NCBI GenBank assembly: GCA_001000675.1 | Contig: LCHW01000001.1 | Location: 96,671 to 160,670 of the forward strand | Direction of reading: 5' to 3' | DNA length: 64,000 bases | Source of the DNA: Candidatus Wolfebacteria bacterium GW2011_GWE2_44_13 | Lineage (GTDB): Bacteria; Patescibacteria; Paceibacteria; UBA6257; UBA9933 | Shown here: one piece after another, positions 41,231 to 51,019 of the stretch | How the letters are laid out: each line of letters opens with the position of its first letter | Numbering within the stretch: position 1 is the stretch's first letter | Notes under the pieces: model-generated | The model's input: the letters and a program-made list of their open reading frames with translations, nothing else | What the model was told of the DNA's origin: nothing | The model's database searches: none | Translations under genes and position numbers: made by a program

Positions 41231-43441
41231 ATGGCATTTTTTATTAAACTCGCCCTTTGGGCTTTGGCATTTGTGCCACTCGTTATCAATTCATCGGTTT
41301 TCTTTCCCTTTATTTTTGGGAAAACAATATTAATTCGTTTTATCATTGCACTCGTATCGGTATTATTTACCGTACACTTGATTGCAGATGAGCGTTTCCG
41401 CACGGAGATATATGGAAAGGCGAAACGGGTTATAAGGAGCCCGTTGTTTATCACAACCTCCGCCTTTATGGCGCTGTTTGCGATAAGCACATTCTTCGCA
41501 ATTAATCCGTTCCGTGCATTCTTTGGTGATGTTGAGCGTGGAGAAGGTTTGCTTGGATTTTTATATTTCTACGCGTTCTTTGTCTACTCACTTTTCTTAT
41601 TCGAGAAAAAAGATTGGGTGCTGTTTTTCAAATTAAATTTGATTACCGGGCTCTTTCTATTCACAAAGCAGCTATTTGAATTGTGCCCTACAAGTGAAGC
41701 GGGCGCTACTGTTTGTAATTGGGGGGCGCGTCCAGGAGCATTTACTGGAAACCCTGCATTTCTTGGCGGCTACTTCTTGTTTGTAATTTTTGCTGCAATG
41801 ATTGCATTTTATTACAGTAAAAAAGAGCCAATTTGGCGGGCTTTCTCAATGGCTATGCTTCCTATTGCTACGATAGGTCTTCTTATCACACAAACGCGTA
41901 GTGCCATGCTTGGCCTCGTTGTTGGCCTGGTTGCGCTTGTTGTATATGGATTTTCTCATGGGAAACGTATTGTTTTTTACAAAAAAATATCACTCCGCAC
42001 CGCTTCGCTCTATTTTCTAGCAGTCATGGTTTTGATTGGTGGAGTGTTTCTTGCTACAAAAACGAATTCTTTCTGGAAAAGTGTGCCAGGGTTCAATCGT
42101 GTTGCAGAGTTCACATTGCAAGATTTTACCGTACAAACTCGTTTGATTTCTTTGGGTGTTAGTGCTAATGCAATTGATCCAGCGCAGAATGGAGTGCAAA
42201 AGTTTTTGATCGGTTGGGGGCCTGAAAATTTTAGTATTGCGTATAACCAGTATTATAATCCTGATTATTATCACCTTGAGCATACATGGTTTGACCGTGC
42301 GCATGACAAGTTAATGGATGTTGCCGTTATGAACGGACTCCTTGGATTCTTGGCGTATATGGGCATTTGGATTTCAGCTGTCTGGCTCGTATTTCGTAAG
42401 AAGGAATTTTCGTTCGATATGATGGCGGTGCTGTTCTTTGCCGTATCCTTTTTTATTAACCTCCTCTTTTTGTTTGATCAAATATCTACCATTATCCCGT
42501 TCTTTGCGTTTGCCGGATTTGCAGTGTTTGCAACGATGCTTGAAACAAAAGAGAGCGGTGTTGCAAATGCGGTATCAAAAAAGAAAACACATGGCGATGA
42601 AGTATTAGAAAGAATCGATTATATTTCCTATGGAGCTACGATTGTCGCAGCCATCCTTTTTGTATGGGGATTCATTTTCTGGACACTGGTCCCGATGTCG
42701 CAAATGAATAGCTATTTAGGTGCGATTAGCAAGAGCGACGTAACCGCAATCATTCAGCAACCTGATGTAATATTTGAACCATATACCTTTGTACAGCAAG
42801 ATATTCGTGGGCATTTCTTGAGTGCCGCTACGGCAAATTATGAGAACCCGCAATTAAAGCCGATGGTTGATCTGGCGATTGCGAAAATGGAAGAGCTAAT
42901 AGAAAAAGAGCCTAGCAATCCTCGCTACTTATTGATGCTCGGCGGTGCGTATGAACGTATAGGGAAAGCGGATGGAAGTATGGAATATATTAAAAAAGCG
43001 GAGGCGTTGTATCAAAAGGCTACTATCCTTGCCCCAATGCGACAGGACGTTATTTATGTCCTTTCGCTTAACTACGCATATCAAGGACGTTCTGAAGAGG
43101 GTATTGCGTTACTAAGAAAATCTTTGGAAACAGATACTCTTTCTCCTGAAACTCATTATTATCTTGCGATGCTTTTGTTGGGTGATGGGCAAGGGTACGA
43201 AGAAGCGTTAAAGGAGATGGAAATCGCGATGCAATCGCCGGTGTTTTCGACAACGAAAAATATAATGGCGCGCGATTTCTATCGCACGCTCTTGCGACAA
43301 ACATACCAGGCTCGTGATAAAAAGGCATTCATTGTTGCTGCAAAGCGCTTAGGATCGCTAGATGAAGAGCAGGGCGCTGATATACAACGAATGGTTGAGT
43401 ATGTTGAAAAAGGCATTTGGCCGACAGTCAACTTTCAATAA
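41231..43441 (+). CDS. O-antigen ligase/polymerase-like membrane protein with TPR C-terminus
   Basis: A 736-residue protein. About 450 residues form roughly twelve transmembrane helices of the WaaL/Wzy type, including FAINPFRAFFGDVERGEGLLGFL-type sequence near 90 and the large external loop near 300-350 with FLIGWGPENFSI and HLEHTWFDRAHD, where ligase-family Arg/His residues occur. After a further helix near 475 comes an exported C-terminal region of about 220 residues with TPR-like helices (NPRYLLMLGGAYERIGKADG, VIYVLSLNYAYQGRSEEG). The enzyme would join or polymerise lipid-linked glycans. It opens the plus-strand glycan cluster, 15 bases before the next gene. Confidence 0.87.
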   Translation: MAFFIKLALWALAFVPLVINSSVFFPFIFGKTILIRFIIALVSVLFTVHLIADERFRTEIYGKAKRVIRSPLFITTSAFMALFAISTFFAINPFRAFFGDVERGEGLLGFLYFYAFFVYSLFLFEKKDWVLFFKLNLITGLFLFTKQLFELCPTSEAGATVCNWGARPGAFTGNPAFLGGYFLFVIFAAMIAFYYSKKEPIWRAFSMAMLPIATIGLLITQTRSAMLGLVVGLVALVVYGFSHGKRIVFYKKISLRTASLYFLAVMVLIGGVFLATKTNSFWKSVPGFNRVAEFTLQDFTVQTRLISLGVSANAIDPAQNGVQKFLIGWGPENFSIAYNQYYNPDYYHLEHTWFDRAHDKLMDVAVMNGLLGFLAYMGIWISAVWLVFRKKEFSFDMMAVLFFAVSFFINLLFLFDQISTIIPFFAFAGFAVFATMLETKESGVANAVSKKKTHGDEVLERIDYISYGATIVAAILFVWGFIFWTLVPMSQMNSYLGAISKSDVTAIIQQPDVIFEPYTFVQQDIRGHFLSAATANYENPQLKPMVDLAIAKMEELIEKEPSNPRYLLMLGGAYERIGKADGSMEYIKKAEALYQKATILAPMRQDVIYVLSLNYAYQGRSEEGIALLRKSLETDTLSPETHYYLAMLLLGDGQGYEEALKEMEIAMQSPVFSTTKNIMARDFYRTLLRQTYQARDKKAFIVAAKRLGSLDEEQGADIQRMVEYVEKGIWPTVNFQ

Positions 43442-43456
43442 TAGAGATTTTTTGCT

Positions 43457-44863
43457 ATGAAAAAAAATGACATTGCAGCTTATTTCAATAAGATTGCAGA
43501 AAAGCGGGATCAGTGGAAAAAGAAAAATTCTTACTACCATAACGATATAAAGAATTTTATTAATTTTTTAATCCCACAAAACAGTACCGTTCTTGAGGTT
43601 GGGTGCGGTACGGGGGATATCGTTGGATCGTTAAATAGGGAGGGAAGCAAAGGGATTGATATTAGCCCTACGATGATAGGGATTGCAAAACATAAATATC
43701 CGCATATTGCATTTGACGTTGCCGATGCCGAGCATATTTCTGAAACAGAGAAATATGATTATGTAATTGCCTCGGATCTTGTTGGATTTTTAGAAGACAT
43801 TCAGCAGTTTCTCGTTGAGTTACGTTCCGTAACGCATGAAAAGTCGCGTGTTATTATCACATATCCCAATTTTCTTTGGGAACCGATTTTTAGAATCGCT
43901 GAATTTTTTGGGTTTAAAATGCCTCAGCCCATACAAAATTGGGTTTCTGATAGTGATGTTGAAAATTTCTTGCGATTAGCTGGCTTTGAATCCGTAAAAA
44001 AAGGCGGGCGGCTTATATTCCCTAAATACATCCCAATCCTTTCAACTGTTTTGAATCGATATTTGGCAAAGCTGCCGCTTATTAAAAAGCTTTGTCTTGT
44101 TAACTACGTCGTGGCTCGTCCGATAGGGATAGCTCGTAAAAAAGAATACTCTGTTTCCATTGTTATCCCTGCTCGAAATGAGCGTGGCAATATCGAAGAC
44201 GCTATAAAACGAACACCCGTGCTTGGGTCACATACGGAAATAATTTTTATCGAGGGTCATTCCAAGGATGGAACGCTAAAAGAGATGGAACGTGTTAAAA
44301 ATGTTTACAAAGACGTTGATATTAAAGTTGCTGTGCAGGACGGGAAAGGGAAGGGTGACGCCGTGCGTAAAGGATTTGATATGGCGACTGGCGATATTTT
44401 AATGATTCTCGACGCTGACTTAACGGTCATGCCCGAAGATCTGCCAAAGTTCTATGATGCTATGGCTGACAATAAGGGCGATTTTATCAATGGAACGCGA
44501 TTGGTGTATCAACTTGAAGACCAGTCGATGCGGTTCCTGAATATTTTAGGAAATAAATTTTTTAGTATGATGTTTAGTTGGTTACTGGACCAACGGCTCA
44601 AGGATACATTGTGTGGAACTAAGGTTATCTGGAAAAAAGATTATATACAATTACAGAAAGGGCGCAGTTTCTTCGGCGACTTTGATCCGTTCGGCGACTT
44701 TGATCTTTTGTTTGGAGCAGCTAAATTAAATTTGAAAATTGTTGACCTACCGGTTCGCTATCAAGCACGCACATATGGATCTACGCAAATAAGTCGCTTT
44801 AGTCATGGCTGGCTTTTGTTGAAAATGTGTGCGTTTGCAAGCAAAAAGATTAAATTTATATGA
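43457..44863 (+). CDS. Methyltransferase - family 2 glycosyltransferase fusion
   Basis: A 468-residue two-domain protein. Residues 1-220 are a class I SAM-dependent methyltransferase with motif I VLEVGCGTGD near 47. Residues 232-468 are a GT2 glycosyltransferase: VSIVIPARNERGN, a FIEGHSKDGT acidic segment, and DADL near 318 as the DxD-type motif. The GT2 part resembles dolichol-phosphate-mannose synthase-like enzymes (GDGKGKGDAVRKGFDMA-type loop). The methyltransferase half is a paralogue of the protein encoded next (44860), so one arose by duplication. It overlaps that gene by 4 bases. Substrates are unknown. Confidence 0.9.
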   Translation: MKKNDIAAYFNKIAEKRDQWKKKNSYYHNDIKNFINFLIPQNSTVLEVGCGTGDIVGSLNREGSKGIDISPTMIGIAKHKYPHIAFDVADAEHISETEKYDYVIASDLVGFLEDIQQFLVELRSVTHEKSRVIITYPNFLWEPIFRIAEFFGFKMPQPIQNWVSDSDVENFLRLAGFESVKKGGRLIFPKYIPILSTVLNRYLAKLPLIKKLCLVNYVVARPIGIARKKEYSVSIVIPARNERGNIEDAIKRTPVLGSHTEIIFIEGHSKDGTLKEMERVKNVYKDVDIKVAVQDGKGKGDAVRKGFDMATGDILMILDADLTVMPEDLPKFYDAMADNKGDFINGTRLVYQLEDQSMRFLNILGNKFFSMMFSWLLDQRLKDTLCGTKVIWKKDYIQLQKGRSFFGDFDPFGDFDLLFGAAKLNLKIVDLPVRYQARTYGSTQISRFSHGWLLLKMCAFASKKIKFI

Positions 44864-45546
44864 AAAAAGTAGCGGAACATTTTGACGCGATTGCCGCGAC
44901 GTACGATTTCTATAAACAAAAAAATTGGTATTATTACGACCAGTTAAAGGCTTTGTACGCGAGCTTGATTCCAATGGGAAAGCGGGTTCTTGAAATTGGC
45001 TGCGGAACGGGCGACTTGATTGCAACATTAAGGCCTGCACTGGGCGTTGGTATTGATATTAGTCAAGGCATGATTGACGTTGCCACAAAAAAACATGAAA
45101 GCAGTGGGCTTAGTTTTTATACAGGGGACACGGCTTTGTTCGTAGAGCAATTTAAAAAGGATGATTTTGAATATATATTTTTATCTGATGTTATAGAACA
45201 TCTAGAAGATTCAGCGTCTATGGTTACGGCTATAGGAGGTATAGCGCACAATAAAACCAAGATAATCGTTTCTATGGCAAACCCGCTTTGGGAGCCCATT
45301 CTCTTATTACTAGAGAAGCTCAAGCTTAAAATGCCGGAAGGTCCACATTATCGCATGAGTGGAAAGATGCTCGAAGCGTTATTTGCTAAAAATGGGCTTG
45401 CGGTTGCTAAAAAGGGGCAGCGAAATATCTTCCCCGCATATATTCCATACGTTTCGAATTTTTTAAATAATAATTTTTATAAAATACCAGGCATAAACAA
45501 GCTGGGACTTGTAATGTTCTGGGTATTTGAAAAAAGAGCTAATTGA
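44860..45546 (+). CDS. Class I SAM-dependent methyltransferase
   Basis: A 228-residue methyltransferase with motif I VLEIGCGTGD near residue 44 and acidic loop SDVIEHLEDS near 108. It aligns by eye along its length with the N-terminal half of the preceding fusion protein (shared YYYDQLK/YYHNDIK, WEPI, FPAYIP/FPKYIP, NKLGLV/KKLCLV), so the two are tandem paralogues. The translational coupling (ATGA) suggests they act on the same glycan or lipid carrier. Confidence 0.9.
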   Translation: MKKVAEHFDAIAATYDFYKQKNWYYYDQLKALYASLIPMGKRVLEIGCGTGDLIATLRPALGVGIDISQGMIDVATKKHESSGLSFYTGDTALFVEQFKKDDFEYIFLSDVIEHLEDSASMVTAIGGIAHNKTKIIVSMANPLWEPILLLLEKLKLKMPEGPHYRMSGKMLEALFAKNGLAVAKKGQRNIFPAYIPYVSNFLNNNFYKIPGINKLGLVMFWVFEKRAN

Positions 45547-45549
45547 TTT

Positions 45550-45906
45550 ATGGCGTATATTTTTCTTGGAATTTCAATCGTGCTCACCGTTATCTCGCAA
45601 CTGTTGCTTAAAAAGAGTGTTTTTGGGGTTGTTGATTTTAGCCTGCCGCTTGGAAAGTTGACTATTTCTTTTCTAAAGAACCCATTTTTTCTTGCTGGCG
45701 TCGTTTCCTTTGGACTGGCGTTTATCCTATGGATTCTTGTGCTGTCGAAGATGAAGCTTAGTGTAGCGTACCCTATTTCTACCGCATTAAATCTCTCCTT
45801 GGTCGCCATTGTTTCCTATGTTCTTTTTAAGGAACAACTTTCTCCCGTACAAATGTCTGGTATTGGAATTATAATCTTTGGCATCTTTCTTTTATTATGG
45901 AAATAA
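45550..45906 (+). CDS. EamA/SMR-like small membrane transporter
   Basis: A 118-residue protein with four transmembrane helices, in the size range of small multidrug resistance proteins and of ArnE/ArnF flippase subunits. Typical features are SQLLLKKSVFG near 17, LSVAYPISTALNLSLVAIVSYV near 70, and FKEQLSPVQMSGIGIIIFGI near 93. In a glycan cluster next to an ArnT-like transferase gene, moving a lipid-linked sugar across the membrane is the most sensible role (inference from context). It overlaps the next gene by 10 bases. Confidence 0.85.
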   Translation: MAYIFLGISIVLTVISQLLLKKSVFGVVDFSLPLGKLTISFLKNPFFLAGVVSFGLAFILWILVLSKMKLSVAYPISTALNLSLVAIVSYVLFKEQLSPVQMSGIGIIIFGIFLLLWK

Positions 45907-47186
45907 AAACAAAAATAATTAATTTTTTAAAGGAGTATTGGATGATCTTAGGAATTGGGTTGTTTGCGATTATTGTGCGAGTAGTATATTTACTTGCCTT
46001 ACATCCGCCGCTTATCTGGCAAGACTCAGCACTCTACGACGGCTCGGCGTGGAATTTTGTACAAGGGAATGGGTATATGTTCCCCGATGGAGTTGCCTTT
46101 TCTGGAAGAGAGCCAGGGTACGCGCTATTTTTTCTAGCCCCGCTCTATGCTTTGTTTGGGAGAAACTTTCTTCCTGTACAGATTGTTCAAATCGGCATCG
46201 GGGTGCTTACGCTTGTTTTATTGCATCAGTTTGCTAAGAAGTATTTTTCTGAAAGGGTTGCGATTATTTCCGCGCTCATCCTTGCGATACACCCGCTGTT
46301 TATCGGGTATGCTTCTGAAATTTTGACGGAAATTCCTTACGCACTCCTACTTCTCGTGGGGTGTTTGATTGTTTTTGATGCTGCAAAAGGTAACTCACTT
46401 AAAAAGGCATTTGCAGGGGGGCTTATTCTCGGGCTTGCTACGCTGACTCGCTTTATTTCCATTTTTTTGCCAATATTTTTCATCCCGTTTCTCTACCTTT
46501 TGTTTAAGGATAAGACTAAGACATTGAAATACTTTGCAATTATTTTCGGAGCGTCAATGATTCTTATCGCGCCGTGGATTATTCGAAACTATATCGTATT
46601 CGACCGCTTTATTTTTGGGCGTTCGGGCTCTGGCGTTATTTATTGGAGCGGAAGTTATATCCCGTGGGATGGGGAGTGGAAGGGTTACGCTGAGCCTCCG
46701 CTACCGGACCTTATAAAAGGATTGGGTGAGTTTGAAGCCGACGACAAGATGACTAAGCTGGCGTTTGAAAATATCAAACAAAACCCAATTGGCGTTTTGG
46801 GGATTTGGCTGAAGAAGCCGTATAAATTATTTACAAAAGGCGAATTCAAAACAGTGCTTGAGCGCGAGAACGGACTTTCTCGGTTCTTCGGGACAAACAG
46901 CCTCATTACGCCAAAACTCATAGCTAGACTCTTGCTTTCATTTAATCTCGCAATCGTGCTCTTTGCTATTTTTGGGGTCTCCGCCGTTTTTCGTCGTGAT
47001 GTTGTTCTTGGAACATTCCTCGCCTCCATCATCGGGTATTTCCTCTTGTTCTATTTGCCTATGCATCCAGATAGCCGGTATAAAATGCCACTTATCCCAT
47101 TCATTGCAATTTTCTCGGGGGTTGGGTTTTTGCTTGCATATGAAACTGTGAAAAAACAATATGAGCGTCTTTTTGTGAAAAAATGA
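45897..47186 (+). CDS. GT39/ArnT-like membrane glycosyltransferase
   Basis: A 429-residue protein with about ten transmembrane helices. The first external loop carries WQDSALYDGSAWNFVQG near 41-57, where GT-C enzymes of the PMT/ArnT class have an acidic catalytic motif, and GREPGYALFFLAPLYALFG near 70. Such enzymes transfer a sugar from a polyprenyl-phosphate donor to lipid or protein outside the membrane. It overlaps both neighbours by a few bases, so it is a tight operon member. The paired small flippase-like gene upstream fits donor supply. Confidence 0.87.
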   Translation: MEIKTKIINFLKEYWMILGIGLFAIIVRVVYLLALHPPLIWQDSALYDGSAWNFVQGNGYMFPDGVAFSGREPGYALFFLAPLYALFGRNFLPVQIVQIGIGVLTLVLLHQFAKKYFSERVAIISALILAIHPLFIGYASEILTEIPYALLLLVGCLIVFDAAKGNSLKKAFAGGLILGLATLTRFISIFLPIFFIPFLYLLFKDKTKTLKYFAIIFGASMILIAPWIIRNYIVFDRFIFGRSGSGVIYWSGSYIPWDGEWKGYAEPPLPDLIKGLGEFEADDKMTKLAFENIKQNPIGVLGIWLKKPYKLFTKGEFKTVLERENGLSRFFGTNSLITPKLIARLLLSFNLAIVLFAIFGVSAVFRRDVVLGTFLASIIGYFLLFYLPMHPDSRYKMPLIPFIAIFSGVGFLLAYETVKKQYERLFVKK

Positions 47187-48508
47187 ATGATTTCTCTGTA
47201 AAAATTACCGCACGTGGACGTTTCTATCTACTAGCTAGGAAGCTTGTTACTTTGAAAAAAGTAGACACCTATTATAGGCAGATAACTAAACTCGGAACAT
47301 CTGTTGATTATTTGGGTGCGCTGCTTCGCCACGCAACCACACGAGTTCCCTATTATAAAAAGATGTTTGATGGGACGAGCAACGCTCGTCTTGATCAATT
47401 TCCTATTTTGAATAAACAGATCATTAAAGGACATTTTGATGCGCTTACAGTTGATGATATTGAGGCGCGTGCGTGGTTTAAAAATAGCTCAGGAGGCTCA
47501 ACGGGGCAACCACAAACATTTATTCAAGATAAAGACTTTGTTACGTGGAGTATTGCAACGCAAACATATTATTTTAGAAATTTTTTAGGCGTAGAATATG
47601 CAGCTGTTCCCAAGGTTGTACTGTGGGGATCGGAAAGGGACTTGTTTGTCCAGGCGAAAAGCATCAAAGCGATGCTTGTTAATTGGCTTACACAAACATA
47701 CTTCTTCAATTCATTTAAGATGACGCACGAGGAAATGCTTTTGTGTGTGAAGACAATAAATAAAAAAAGACCCGTATTTATCAAGGCATACGCCAGCTCT
47801 GTGTATGAATTGGCAAAATTTATTAAAGAAAATAAGCTGAGCGTTTACTCGCCTCAATTTGTGTATTCTTCTGCCGAGTCTATGAAGCCGTTTATGCGCG
47901 AAGTTATTGAAGAAGTATTTGCGTGCAAAGTGTATGATTTTTACGGATCGCGAGAGGCAGGAGCTATTGCCGGAGAATGTTCACGCGGATCGATGCATGT
48001 CTTTTCCTTCAATAGCCACGTAGAAATAGTGGGGCCACAGAATAATCCTGTGGGAGTTGGCGAAGAGGGGAGGATCTTAGTGACAACGTTGCATAATTAT
48101 GCAATGCCGCTTATTCGGTATGAAATAGGAGACACTGCTGTTTTAGGGGGCCGCTGTGAATGCGGGAATGAGCTGCCGGTGATTAAAAGAATTACAGGCA
48201 GAGTTACGGACCATTTTTTGTTAAAAAATGGAGCGCTTATTCACGGGGAATATTTTACGCACTTGTTTTATTTTCGTGATTGGGTTAAGGAATTTCAAGT
48301 TGTTCAGGAGGAGCTCGATAAGGTACAAATTTTTCTTGTCCCGACATCTACTAAAAAGGTGCCACAAGAAGACGTGGTTGAGATAGAAGCAAAGATCAGG
48401 ATTGTAATGGGGGAGGATTGTCGTATAGAATGGAAATACGTCGACGCCGTACCGAGGACCCCCCAAGGGAAAATGTTATTCACAAGAAGTTTAGTATATG
48501 GAAAATAA
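47183..48508 (+). CDS. Phenylacetate-CoA ligase (PaaK/CapK)-like adenylate-forming enzyme
   Basis: A 441-residue protein of the PaaK/CapK family. The ATP-binding loop is SSGGSTGQPQ near residue 100, a second motif is DFYGSREAGAIAGEC near 252, and the hinge region resembles RITGRVTDHFLLKNG near 335. In capsule and exopolysaccharide clusters CapK-like proteins are thought to activate an acid for glycan decoration, although the substrate is rarely known. It overlaps its neighbours (ATGA with 45897 gene; 11 bases with the DUF362 gene), so it belongs to this pathway. Confidence 0.9.
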   Translation: MNDFSVKITARGRFYLLARKLVTLKKVDTYYRQITKLGTSVDYLGALLRHATTRVPYYKKMFDGTSNARLDQFPILNKQIIKGHFDALTVDDIEARAWFKNSSGGSTGQPQTFIQDKDFVTWSIATQTYYFRNFLGVEYAAVPKVVLWGSERDLFVQAKSIKAMLVNWLTQTYFFNSFKMTHEEMLLCVKTINKKRPVFIKAYASSVYELAKFIKENKLSVYSPQFVYSSAESMKPFMREVIEEVFACKVYDFYGSREAGAIAGECSRGSMHVFSFNSHVEIVGPQNNPVGVGEEGRILVTTLHNYAMPLIRYEIGDTAVLGGRCECGNELPVIKRITGRVTDHFLLKNGALIHGEYFTHLFYFRDWVKEFQVVQEELDKVQIFLVPTSTKKVPQEDVVEIEAKIRIVMGEDCRIEWKYVDAVPRTPQGKMLFTRSLVYGK

Positions 48509-49922
48509 TCATTCTGAAAATTCAACGTTGGACAGCAGAGTTTTTTTATCATGGACAAAAAAGGAATACCCGAGCGCTCCCTATAATAGCCAGGCAGATA
48601 CATACAAGGCGCTTGTCCGTCTTTTTGAAGTATGGGGGCTTGATAAGCAAAATCCGTTTAAGGATTTTGTGCATGAAGGGCAAAAGGCACTTATAAAGCC
48701 TAACTGGGTACGGGATTATAATCCGCTTGGATTTAGTATTGAGTCACTCATTACGCATCCATCCATCATTAGTCATTTGATGGATTTTTTGGCTATTGCT
48801 ATGTACGGGAAAGGAACAATCATAATTGCTGATGCTCCGTTGCAAAATTCTGATTTCGATAAGTTGACCGATGCAATTGGGATGAAGGATATTGTTAAGG
48901 AATTTAAGAAAAAGCATCCAGACATTGAATGTATTGTTGAAGACTGGAGATTGACCAAATTAAAGCGAGTTTCGGTTACGGAAAGCTTTAAAAATCAATC
49001 TCTACAGGTTTCGAAAGATAATTTTGGGCATGAGCATGTTGACACACATGTTGTTGTTGACGCCGGTGCAAAAAGTTTTTTGGAAGAGGTTTCTGACTAT
49101 GCAAAGCGATTTCGCGTCACCAACTATAAACCGAGCTTGATGGTGCGACACCATTGCCCTGGCAAACACGAGTATTTGGTAACAAAAAGAATCTTCGAAG
49201 TTGACTTCATGATAAATGTGCCAAAAATGAAGACGCACATTAAAGCGGGTCTTACAGGGGCGCAGAAAAATCTTATCGGAATCAATGGACATAAGGAGTA
49301 TCTTCCGCACCACATTAAGGGCCCGTATTTTAAGGGAGGAGATAATTATTGTATGCCTAATTGGTTCAAGGAGCGATACGAGGATGTGTATGATTTTTAT
49401 TGGGAACACTTCTCTGCGCTTCCTATGTGGAAGAGGAAGTTGGTTGGACTGCAGCTTAAAATGCTTTGGAGCATGGGCAGGCTTACTGGACGGGATACGA
49501 TCTCTGCCGGTAGCTGGAGAGGAAATGACACTATCTGGCGAACTACGCTCGATTTGAATCATATCCTGTATTTTAGCGAGCGGAGCCCTAAAAAAATAAT
49601 CAACATCATCGACGGCATTGTCGCCGGCGAAGCTGAGGGGCCATTATCACCTGAACCAAAAGCCGTTGGTGTGCTGATTGGCGGAGAAAATCCGGCATAT
49701 GTTGACGCCGTTATGGGCAAACTGATGGGGTATAACATAGCGAGAATACCCACGGTGCATAATGCCATTTATAGCAGGCGTTCTCAGTTTGCTGGCCCAT
49801 TTATGGAAGACTTCTCCGTAATCGTAGCAGATGCAAATGGAAATAAACGAGTTCGGTTCGATGATTTGCCTGACCTTGCGTTTAAGAAGCCTCGGTACTG
49901 GGAGAGTGCGAAGCGTGGGTGA
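48498..49922 (+). CDS. DUF362 domain-containing protein
   Basis: A 474-residue protein with the DUF362 pattern: ALIKPNWVRDYNP near 56, THPSIISHLMDFL near 85, FMINVPKMKTHIKAGLTGAQKN near 240 and IINIIDGIVAGEAEGPLSPEP near 370. Many DUF362 proteins carry a 4Fe-4S ferredoxin module; no CxxCxxC cluster is visible here. The function of the domain is unknown. The start overlaps the CapK-like gene, which suggests that the two act together, possibly in acyl or acid modification of the glycan (inference). Confidence 0.88.
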   Translation: MENNHSENSTLDSRVFLSWTKKEYPSAPYNSQADTYKALVRLFEVWGLDKQNPFKDFVHEGQKALIKPNWVRDYNPLGFSIESLITHPSIISHLMDFLAIAMYGKGTIIIADAPLQNSDFDKLTDAIGMKDIVKEFKKKHPDIECIVEDWRLTKLKRVSVTESFKNQSLQVSKDNFGHEHVDTHVVVDAGAKSFLEEVSDYAKRFRVTNYKPSLMVRHHCPGKHEYLVTKRIFEVDFMINVPKMKTHIKAGLTGAQKNLIGINGHKEYLPHHIKGPYFKGGDNYCMPNWFKERYEDVYDFYWEHFSALPMWKRKLVGLQLKMLWSMGRLTGRDTISAGSWRGNDTIWRTTLDLNHILYFSERSPKKIINIIDGIVAGEAEGPLSPEPKAVGVLIGGENPAYVDAVMGKLMGYNIARIPTVHNAIYSRRSQFAGPFMEDFSVIVADANGNKRVRFDDLPDLAFKKPRYWESAKRG

Positions 49923-49960
49923 AGGGATTTTAAAAATAACTTGTTTCAGTTTAAGCATGT

Positions 49961-51019
49961 ATGAACGCAATGAAAGAGAGTCCGATCGTTAACGATTTTG
50001 TAGAATGCCCCTTGTGTGGGGGAGATATTTTTTTTGAAACGCATGCTTTATCCTGCACTGCCTGTAAAGAGGAGTATGCTCTTACCGAGGAGGGTGTCTT
50101 AGTGTTGATACCCGAGAAGTCAAACGTGGAATGGGCAAAAGAGGCGCGTGAGAATGCTGCAATCATAAACGCGTTTTATAGAGGAAGAATTAAGGAGGGG
50201 ACAGGCTGGTGGATTGGGCATAAAAATCCTTACGTCGCTCTTTTGCAAAGGTATAATCTATTGTGCGGACGCTCGATGGCGGTGGATATGCTTGGGCGAA
50301 TGTACTCTGGGGGAACAATCGTAGATCTTGGCGGCGGAGAGGGGTATGTTGATAAAATGATCTTGGATAGATTTCCTGATAAAAATTTTCAGGTCGTTTT
50401 GCAAGATATGGGGTTTGTTATCTTAGCCCATGGGAAGGAGCGCTCTTTTCAGAACGTACAGGGAGTTGATTTTGTTGCTTCGGATAGCTTGCATAGCGGA
50501 TTTAAAGCAGGGATATTCGATTGCGCTATTTCTACCGAATGTATTGAACATATCCGTGACCTCGATTTATTTTTTGCCGAAGCTAATCGAATTTTAAAAC
50601 CGGGAGGCAGGGTATTTTTAACGACGCCGAATAAACAAGGAATTGCCTTTTGGCTTGGGGATAGAGGAGTTCAATATGCAAAGGCGCTTGTCGCGGGCTC
50701 CTTTAAAAAAGTGGAGAAGGTATGGAAAAGTCCGTATGGATTTTCTGACGGGGAAGAGGGGTATGAAAAAATATTAAGTTCTAACGAGGTTGTCGAAGCG
50801 TTAAAGAAAGGGGGATTTATCATTGAGCAAGTAATATATAATCAGTTTTTGGGAGAAGTATTTTTTACTATCGCAAGTAAGGCTCGTCTGCCACTCGTTT
50901 TAGTGCACGGCGCCGTGAGCTCTGCGGTTGCACTTGAGCGGATGGCGAACTACTTCATTGGGCCAGTTGGTAAATTTATAGGGTTTAACCAAGTTGTTAT
51001 TGCGCGAAAAGTAACATGA
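49961..51019 (+). CDS. Methyltransferase with N-terminal zinc ribbon
   Basis: A 352-residue protein. Residues about 12-45 form a Trm112-like ribbon (CPLCGG and CTACKEEY). The methyltransferase part begins near 115 with TIVDLGGGEGYVDKM as motif I, and includes CAISTECIEHIRDLDLFF and NRILKPGGRVFLTTPN, which fit class I enzymes of the UbiG/MenG type. A C-terminal amphipathic or hydrophobic part follows (near 305-350). Its place in the glycan cluster suggests methylation of a sugar or lipid. It overlaps the next gene by 4 bases. Confidence 0.9.
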   Translation: MNAMKESPIVNDFVECPLCGGDIFFETHALSCTACKEEYALTEEGVLVLIPEKSNVEWAKEARENAAIINAFYRGRIKEGTGWWIGHKNPYVALLQRYNLLCGRSMAVDMLGRMYSGGTIVDLGGGEGYVDKMILDRFPDKNFQVVLQDMGFVILAHGKERSFQNVQGVDFVASDSLHSGFKAGIFDCAISTECIEHIRDLDLFFAEANRILKPGGRVFLTTPNKQGIAFWLGDRGVQYAKALVAGSFKKVEKVWKSPYGFSDGEEGYEKILSSNEVVEALKKGGFIIEQVIYNQFLGEVFFTIASKARLPLVLVHGAVSSAVALERMANYFIGPVGKFIGFNQVVIARKVT

